From: Adineta ricciae | Taxonomy: Eukaryota; Rotifera; Eurotatoria; Adinetida; Adinetidae | Assembly: GCA_905250025.1 (NCBI GenBank) | Contig: CAJNOJ010000430.1 | Span: 1-64,000 of the forward strand | DNA: 64,000 bases | Direction: 5' to 3' | In this document: positions 56,632 to 64,000 of the stretch, one piece after another | How the letters are laid out: every line of letters begins with the position of its first letter | Position numbering within the stretch: position 1 is the stretch's first letter | Made by a program: the position numbers and the translations under genes | Notes under the pieces: model-generated | What the model was told of the DNA's origin: nothing | The model's database searches: none | Seen by the model: the letters and a program-made list of their open reading frames with translations, nothing else

Positions 56632-58171
56632 CTAAAAGAGCAAAATCATATATGTATTGTATTGTTTTAATTCGAAACTATTTAGTCTAAGACGTCGTTA
56701 ATAGGATTAATCGTCGATATACTTGTATAAGTTCAAATATTGTTTTGCTTAAACTTTTCACTAAAATGATATTTTGATGGTAAATAATGTTGTAAAAATT
56801 AAACGTACTTTAAATATTATTCATTTTAATAAAAAGAAACAACAATAATATATTATTGAAGGACGCAATATCGGTTACCGTGACCGAGATGTATTTTGTA
56901 GAGAATAACAAGTCGAAAAGGCGCCCCCTCAATGATAAAACATCAGAATTTGTTTTCAAAATTCATTTATTTAAACCAGAACTTATGATGAATAAATCAC
57001 TTCTTTTACAGAGAAGTATCGATTTTCTTTTCAAATATATAACATAAAATAGTTGGTTTTATCTCTAAATAAATTTATCGAATAGACATGGGATCGATGT
57101 CAAATAAAACATCTAAAATAATAAGAAAAGTACCTGCAATTATTAAAAGAAATAAGCGATAATTATATTCATTAAATAAATGTCAATGAAATTATTTTGG
57201 ATACAAAAATACGAGGTTAATGTGAAGGAGATGCTAACGATCGGCACGTTCTTTCAATTTTTTTTTCTTCTTCTTTAATCATAATCATCGATGCATGAAG
57301 TAAGTAAAGATACATTGTATGAAACGAATAAAAAATTGCATATGGATATAAACTTATCAATAGGCATGACTGACGAAGGTTTTTCATGTTGTTGTTTGTT
57401 ATTTATCAAAGAATCAAAGTATATGAAAGATAAAATACGATCGAATGAGAATTTCTGTTTTGATTGATTATAATGTCATTTGTTTTTGTTATGTTTTTTT
57501 TTTCTTGCAAACATAATTGTTCATTTCTCAATCGATATGATAAAATCTCTTGGATAAGTTTGAGTTATAGCATAAGAAAGATCTTCGATATCAATAAACA
57601 CATTCGCACGAAAGATATGAAGATTGTATTTGTACATCTCGGAAATCTAATAAAAGATAGTTAATGATTTAAGATCTTTCTTTTGTATTTTAACTACATA
57701 TTTTTACATTTATTTCTGATAAAGATTTTAGACAAAGTGTTAGTGTCATCATCAATCGAAAAATAGATAGATAATTCTTCATTTTTAGTTATACAATCGT
57801 TGAATGTTATTGTAGTAAAAAATAGATAAAGAAAAATAGTAGAAGGTTATATGAAGGAGACTGAATTGTAAATATTTGATTTATACTCAGTATCTATCTC
57901 ATAATTTTGACATGTTTGGATAGAATGATTCATTTCTTAATATAAATGAGAAGGCAAATATATCTTGTAAATACTTTTCTTTCATTAGAAAGCCAAGAGC
58001 GACCACATGTTTCATTTGATTATTCTTTTTTTCTTTCTTTCTTTCCTTCCTTGCATTACCTTTAAAAAAAAGTGAGAAAATGTACAATCATTCAACCGTT
58101 TATCATTGAATAGATCAATATTGACAGACGACGTACACGAAAATATTTGATATTATTCATGTTTATACGAA
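56632..58171. other. Intergenic region homologous to 22900-24540
   Basis: Divergent promoter region of the reductase and ABC genes in the second copy. No supported gene. Short ORFs (56856-57047, 57464-57664, 57899-58087) are not conserved in frame with the first copy. Confidence 0.5.
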
Positions 58172-61100
58172 ATGAATGATAAAGAACCATTGGTGAAGAA
58201 AACTTTTGATCAATTTAATAATGAAAATTCTGATGAAGAAAACAAACAGAAACAAGAATTCTTAAGTAACAGGTACGATAAAGTTACTAACGATCGTAAT
58301 GATTTCTTTTTTCGTCATTAAATGCGAACAAAACAAAAACAAATAAAACGTGTCAATATTCGCCTTTCTATTGGAAAGAAAAAAGGTTAAACTAAACTTT
58401 TCTTTCATATTAATTCATTTCGAAAATTCTTCCAATGATAATTTTTCAAATAGATTAATAAGAAAAATATAATTTCTTTTCTTTTTGCTCTAGTTTTTCT
58501 GATTGGCATCACTGGTTTGACAAAAGAACAGTTGATAAACAAAATGGAAATATCAATAATGACACAAATACAAAATACAAAAATGATATGGTCAATGTTA
58601 TTGATTTAGTAAATCTATTTTCTCATAGAAGATACATTAATTAACATATTTAATATGATTTTAGTTTCGTTTTGCTGATCGTATTGATTATATATTAATG
58701 TTTATTGGTATATGTTTTCTATTAATAATGGCTGCTGGTGTTGCAATTACTCAAGTTACTTTTGGTCAATTAATCGGATTATTTGCTGAAGTTAAACTTC
58801 GAGAAAATTGTCATCGTCATCGACAAACTTTTAGTATTTATAATTCAAGTAACTATGTATGTCCACCTGGTATAAATATCAATTCAATATCATATGTAGA
58901 ACTTCAAGCGTAAATTTTACGATTTGAGAAGATTTCTATAAAGAAAGTTGTTTTTAGATTGTGTTATTATAATAATGTTACTGTGATATCTTCATCAGAT
59001 GTATTTTTATTGTCATTTCGAAAGAAAGTAATGGGTCCAATATATCGATTGATAAGTATGTTAATAATTAATATTCATATATGAAATAATCTATGATTTA
59101 CTTTTTATGTATTATTGAAGTTGTTGGTATTATTGAATTCATCTGTACTATAATTTTATTTATTTGTTGGACAGTTTCACTAAAAAGACAAACATATCGG
59201 ATGAGTATTCGTCTGTTTCAATCACTTCTTCAACGGGTATTTTTCAGATATTTTCATATGAAAAAATCTTAAACGTTCTCATTTGAACTTCTTCTTTGTT
59301 TATATGTTTTTTAGAACATTTCATATTTGGATAAAGTTGCAATTGGTAATATCAATTCCAAGTTGTTTGAGTGAGTTATTTCATATAAAATAATTTGATA
59401 GAAATCAATTGTTTATATAGTAATATACGAAAGATTGATAGTGGTGCTGGTTATGAATTTTTATTCGTAGTCGGAGTCATATTTTGCATTGTCCTAGACA
59501 TAGTAGCGTCATTTATTGTTAATTGGAAATTAGCATTAGTAATGTTGTGCATTTTACCTATAATTATGATGACATCAATGATATTTTCAAAAGTATGAGA
59601 AATTATTATAACAAAAGAAAAAAGATTTATAAAAATCTCTAATAGATTATTTCTAATGAGGAAATGAATGTATTGAATTCGTATTCAAAAGCTGGACAAA
59701 TTGCTGAAGAAGTATTTAGTTCACTTCGAACAGTTCTCTCACTCAATGGTTCGAAATTTGAACAAAATCGGTATAAAAAATTTACTTTAAACTAATTTCT
59801 TTGAATATTTATGAAATTGTTTATTTAGTTATGAAAATGAATTACATTCTACTACTCGAAATAGTATTCGACAGGGTGCTGTTTTTGGATTATTTGCTGG
59901 TTGGTTATCATTTAGTACATATTTAATTTATTCAATTGGATTTATTTTTGGATCTATTTTCATCTTTTATCGTAATAATGAAGAAGCCGATTTAGTTGAA
60001 ATTACTATTGTAAGTATTCTCTTGAACGATATATATAATATACGTTGATTTTTCTCGATTGTCTGTAATTATGAGAATCAATTGTTTTTTTTTTCTTCTA
60101 TAGGTTCTCTGTGTGTTTGCACAATCTATGACTCTTTTCAGTTTTATTGGACCTTTTCTTCAAACAGTTTCGGAAGCTCGAAGTGCAGCAGTACCAATAT
60201 ATCGCCTTATTGAGGCCGTATGTCATACGAAATTTCTTTCATTTTATTGAATATTTTCAATTTAATTCGTTTTCATGATATAGGAAAATGATATGGGTAT
60301 AAATGAAACAGAAATATGGAATGAGAGTGTAACCAGTAAAAAGCTTATTAATACTAATATTGATATTAAATTTGATAATGTTAATTTTATTTATTCATCG
60401 CGAAAGGACATATCTGTATTAAATAATCTTAGTTTTATCGCTCGTGCTGGTCAAACGACTGCTATTGTAGGTCCAAGTGGTTGCGGTAAGTCAATTGTAT
60501 TCGATAGACATCTTGTTAATAATATTTCTTTTTAGGAAAAAGTACATGCTTATCACTTCTTCTACGATACTATGAACCATCGTCAGGACGTATTTTAATT
60601 AATGGTCAATCGATTAAAGGATATGATCTCAAACAACTTCGACAAACAATCGGAGTTGTTAATCAGGAACCTGTAAGTTAAGACTTCTTTTGTTTGTTTT
60701 CATTCACTTCTTGTAGATACTTTTTTCTACGAGTATTGTGGAAAATATTCGCTTTGGCAAAGAAAATGCTACAATGGCAGAAATTGAAGAAGCAGCACGA
60801 CAAGCAAATGCACATACTTTCATCATGCAATTGCCTAATGTTTGTCGATGGAATTTAAATTTATTGATTCATATGCATCACTTGATTTCTTGTTTAGAAA
60901 TATGAAACACTCGTAGGTGAACGAGGTGTACAACTAAGTGGCGGTGAAAAACAACGTATTGCTTTAGCTCGTGCTTTGATTAAACAGCCGGCTATACTTC
61001 TATTGGACGAAGCAACTAGTGCACTTGATAATATTAATGAAAAACTCGTACAAGAAGCACTTGACAGAGCCTATCAAGGTATTTATACACATAACAAGAG

Positions 61101-63727
61101 ACAGATATTGATATATTTTGTTAAATTTAGGCCGTACAACTATAGTCATTGCTCATCGTCTAAGTACAATTCAAAATGCTGATCATATTTATGTATTAGA
61201 TAATGGAAGTGTTATTGAAGAAGGTACTCATGAAATATTAATGGCGAAAGAAGGAAGTAAATATCAAGAAATGATAAAAAATCAACAAGTAGAAAAACTG
61301 GATAATAGTGAAGATGATTTATATCGAGGAACAAAAGTAGAGGAAGGAGTTAATCGAGAAATCAGTACGTTGCAATTTGATTATCATTTGTTTGTCTTCT
61401 ATTTCTACATTTTAATACTTGCGTAGATAGAAATTCTTTTCCATCAAATTATAAACAACCTTTAGATACAGACAAAGTAAAAAAATTCACATAGGGTTTG
61501 ATAAATGGAAAGTTAATTAATAATTTCTTTGTTTTGAAGGAAGAGCAAAATCTTTTGAATGAAAGATCTATCATTATGAGACTTTTGTCAATGAACCGTC
61601 CAGAATTATTTTATCTTGTCATTGGTTCAATAGCAAGTATATTGAACGGGATAGCTGTACTATTCTTTGCGTTTCTCGTTGCGCGCACAATCTATGTAAT
61701 GTTACAAAGATTATTCGAATTGATTCTTTCTCTATTGATTTGTTTTCTAGCAATTTGCTATCTGTGAGTATTTGGAACGACGTCACAGAATACTGACCGC
61801 TAGTTTCATACTTGCATCAATGGGTCTTTTGGTCTGGATATTTCGTTTTGTTCAAGTAAATATATTACTTATCAATATTCTACTTGAAGTCGTTCCTTTG
61901 TAGTACACAGCGTTTGCCATATCAGGATCGAAATTGACTCATCGTGTCCGTTCCACAGCATTTCGATGTTTTCTACGACAAGAAGTTGCCTACTTTGATC
62001 GTCCAGAAAATAGCACTGGTGCCATATGTGGTCGTCTCTTTGCAGATGCATCAGCAGTACAGCAGATGAGCGGCACAAGATTAGGACTTATTTTTGAAAC
62101 TGTCGCATTGATTTTTTTTGGTCTTTTATCTGGCATGTTGTTAAGTTGGCAATTGACACTAATTGCATTGTCTCCTCTACTTCTTCTCATTCCTGCTATG
62201 TACATGAGTGTACGTGNTGCCATATGTGGTCGTCTCTTTGCAGATGCATCAGCAGTACAGCAGATGAGCGGCACAAGATTAGGACTTATTTTTGAAACTG
62301 TCGCATTGATTTTTTTTGGTCTTTTATCTGGCATGTTGTTAAGTTGGCAATTGACACTAATTGCATTGTCTCCTCTACTTCTTCTCATTCCTGCTATGTA
62401 CATGAGTGTACGTGTAGAAATGTGGTTGAATAGATTATGTGATCACGCTCGTGGACAAGCGAATATGGTAAGATCAATCAATTGTTTGTTTGATATAATG
62501 AATATTGCACAATTATTCTTCTGCTATTATCTTAATAGATTGCAGTAGAAGCTATTCACAATATGCGCACAGTTAAACATTTATCTGCTGAACGAATCAT
62601 TTTGAATAAATATTCCGAACATATGACTGCCATAATCACGTTAGTTTATATCATATAAAAATGAAAATTTCTTGAATTTCATCTTACTTTTTTTTACAGA
62701 TTATACCGAAAATATTCGATAATATTCACAATACCATATGGTTTATTATGGGTAATAGATTCAATCACAACGGCATTTCTATATTTGTATGCTCTTATTC
62801 GTTTTGAACGGAATCAATTCACCTTCAATGATATCATAGTGTAACCATAACATTAGTTAGATAATCTAACGACACTCTATTATAATGTATTTACTCTTTT
62901 TTTAGAATCATTGCATTTGTTGTTTTCGTGATGCAAGCAGTGCGAAGTGTAGAATCTATGTAAGAAAAAGAATCGATTTTTAATTAAGATATCAGTTCAA
63001 TACGACACTACAGGTCCAAGCAAATTGGTACTTCTCTATCTTCGATTAAAACTCTTCTGGATCTATTTGATCGAACACCAACTATCGATAATACATCAAT
63101 TGAAGGAGCCACGCTGGTAAGAAAATAGACAGATTTGTTTAATTCGTATATTAACACGTTGTTATTTTGATAATATATACATATAGGTTCATTTTGGTGG
63201 ACAGATCGAGTTCAATCAAGTGAAATTCTCTTATCCTACACGTCCAACAATTACTGTTCTTAATCAATTTCAATTGAAGATTGAGCCAGGTAAAAACATG
63301 ATTCTAATTTAGTCTATTTTCTGTGCTCTTTATTTAGGTCAACGTCTAGCAATTGTTGGTAAGCTTAAACTAATTGTTTCTTATCGTTTAATATAAATGT
63401 GATACATGCGAATCAATAGGCGCTTCCGGTTCTGGAAAATCGACTGTTACCCATCTATTAGAACGATTCTACGATGTTGAATCTGGCCAATTGGTTAGTA
63501 TGTTTCTCTAAAAGAATCTTTCTGTCATTAAAAAAAAGGAATTTTGTTTTTATCAGTTGTCTTGATTTATTCGATGACGATTGAAAATAATCTATTAATT
63601 ACATTTAGCTCTTTGACGGTATTGATATTCGACAGTTGAATATTCTATGGATTCGTTCTCAGTTGGGTCTTGTTGGTCAAGAGCCAGTGTTATTCAATTT
63701 AACAATTGCAGAAAATATCGCTTATGG
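58172..63727 (+). CDS. ABCB-type full transporter, copy C, truncated in NBD2
   Basis: Exon-by-exon match to 24541-30430 with the same intron positions, including the intron that splits NBD1 Walker A and the linker donor GTAAAA that avoids the TAG. NBD1 motifs ([30 protein letters not shown]) are intact. TMD2 contains an artefactual 197-base direct repeat around the N at 62217. NBD2 retains GASGSGKST but the sequence stops at the N (63728) after 'IAENIAYG', so the signature, Walker B and C-terminus are missing. The truncation is at a contig end and need not be biological. Confidence 0.8.
62020..62414. repeat. Exact 197-base direct repeat flanking a single N
   Basis: 62020-62216 and 62218-62414 appear identical base for base and are separated by one N. 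The unit lies inside a TMD2 exon that occurs once in the other copy (28371-28567). This is the signature of two overlapping contig ends that were not merged. Confidence 0.9.
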
Positions 63728-63728
63728 A
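63728..63728. other. Single-N contig junction
   Basis: Cuts the ABC transporter in NBD2; the sequence after it is unrelated. Confidence 0.85.
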
Positions 63729-64000
63729 NAGCCGCTAAACCTCTACTGAATGGATAGTATTAGAGCGCTACTATTCGTCCAAAGAGAGAAAAAAGTTGTT
63801 TCAGTTACACGATCTGATCATTTGATAGTTTGTCAGAATGTTTCACTTGGATCAATTTCGCTTCCTGAAATCTTCTGAAATTATAACGCCTATTCGTTTG
63901 TCGGCCTCTCTCCGGTCAACCACTCACCGCTAGCCGTCGCTACCTAATAAGTGTTTAATGATATTTTCATATTAAAAAGTACCTCGTTCTTGTCGAGTCC
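63729..64000. other. Unassigned sequence after the last junction
   Basis: 272 bases with no recognised coding motif on either strand and no match elsewhere in the window. Confidence 0.4.

Overview
The window looks like nuclear DNA of an invertebrate animal, most probably a bdelloid rotifer (Adineta/Rotaria type). The sequence shows AT-rich DNA, GT-AG introns mostly of about 50-100 bases, ADP-ribosyltransferases fused to long kinesin-light-chain-like TPR arrays, B-box/NHL proteins, and a decayed Penelope-like reverse transcriptase beside short telomere-like G-rich tracts. The species call is inference; no rRNA, tRNA or mitochondrial marker was recognised.

Layout. Positions 1-6880 (segment A) hold an NHL exon, a DED-transmembrane gene, a small beta-rich protein, a worn MITE and the first third of an ART-TPR gene. 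A single N (6881) follows, then a second version of the same region: DED exon 1 and its upstream DNA (6882-8784), another N, a clean TTAA-flanked MITE, an intact 1284-residue ART-TPR gene, a B-box/coiled-coil/NHL gene, a type II membrane kelch gene, a thioester-reductase-like NAD-binding enzyme and a full ABCB-type transporter (24541-30430). From 30431 to 50056 lies a gene-poor stretch: fragments of a cytochrome P450, an NHL protein and a leucine-rich-repeat gene, two genes for small secreted cysteine-rich peptides (one with a cystine-knot spacing), a cold-shock-domain ORF, a 95-base hairpin, a 2.47-kb DDE transposon with inverted repeats of about 185 bases, a three-unit membrane protein gene (42939-47116), and a Penelope-like element with a hammerhead-like motif. 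A second type II membrane protein with a discoidin-like ectodomain ends at an N (51039). After that the TPR - NHL - kelch - reductase - ABC order is repeated (51040-63727, segment C), broken by more single Ns and one N gap.

Segments A and C behave as the two flanks of one haplotype, or one homologous copy, with the other copy placed between them. Every break coincides with an N, so mis-scaffolding of two haplotypes is the simplest reading; a true tandem arrangement is the alternative. Several genes needed splicing to be understood: the joined exons keep frame for the DED gene, the B-box/NHL gene, the kelch gene, the discoidin-like gene and the three-unit gene.

Functionally the locus is rich in families linked elsewhere to signalling, defence and stress: DED, ART, TPR, NHL, LRR, ABCB, P450 and secreted peptides. 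No operon-like logic is expected. The most novel-looking items are the shared exon design of two type II ectodomain proteins, the DED-membrane protein, the three-unit membrane protein and the paired cysteine-rich peptides.
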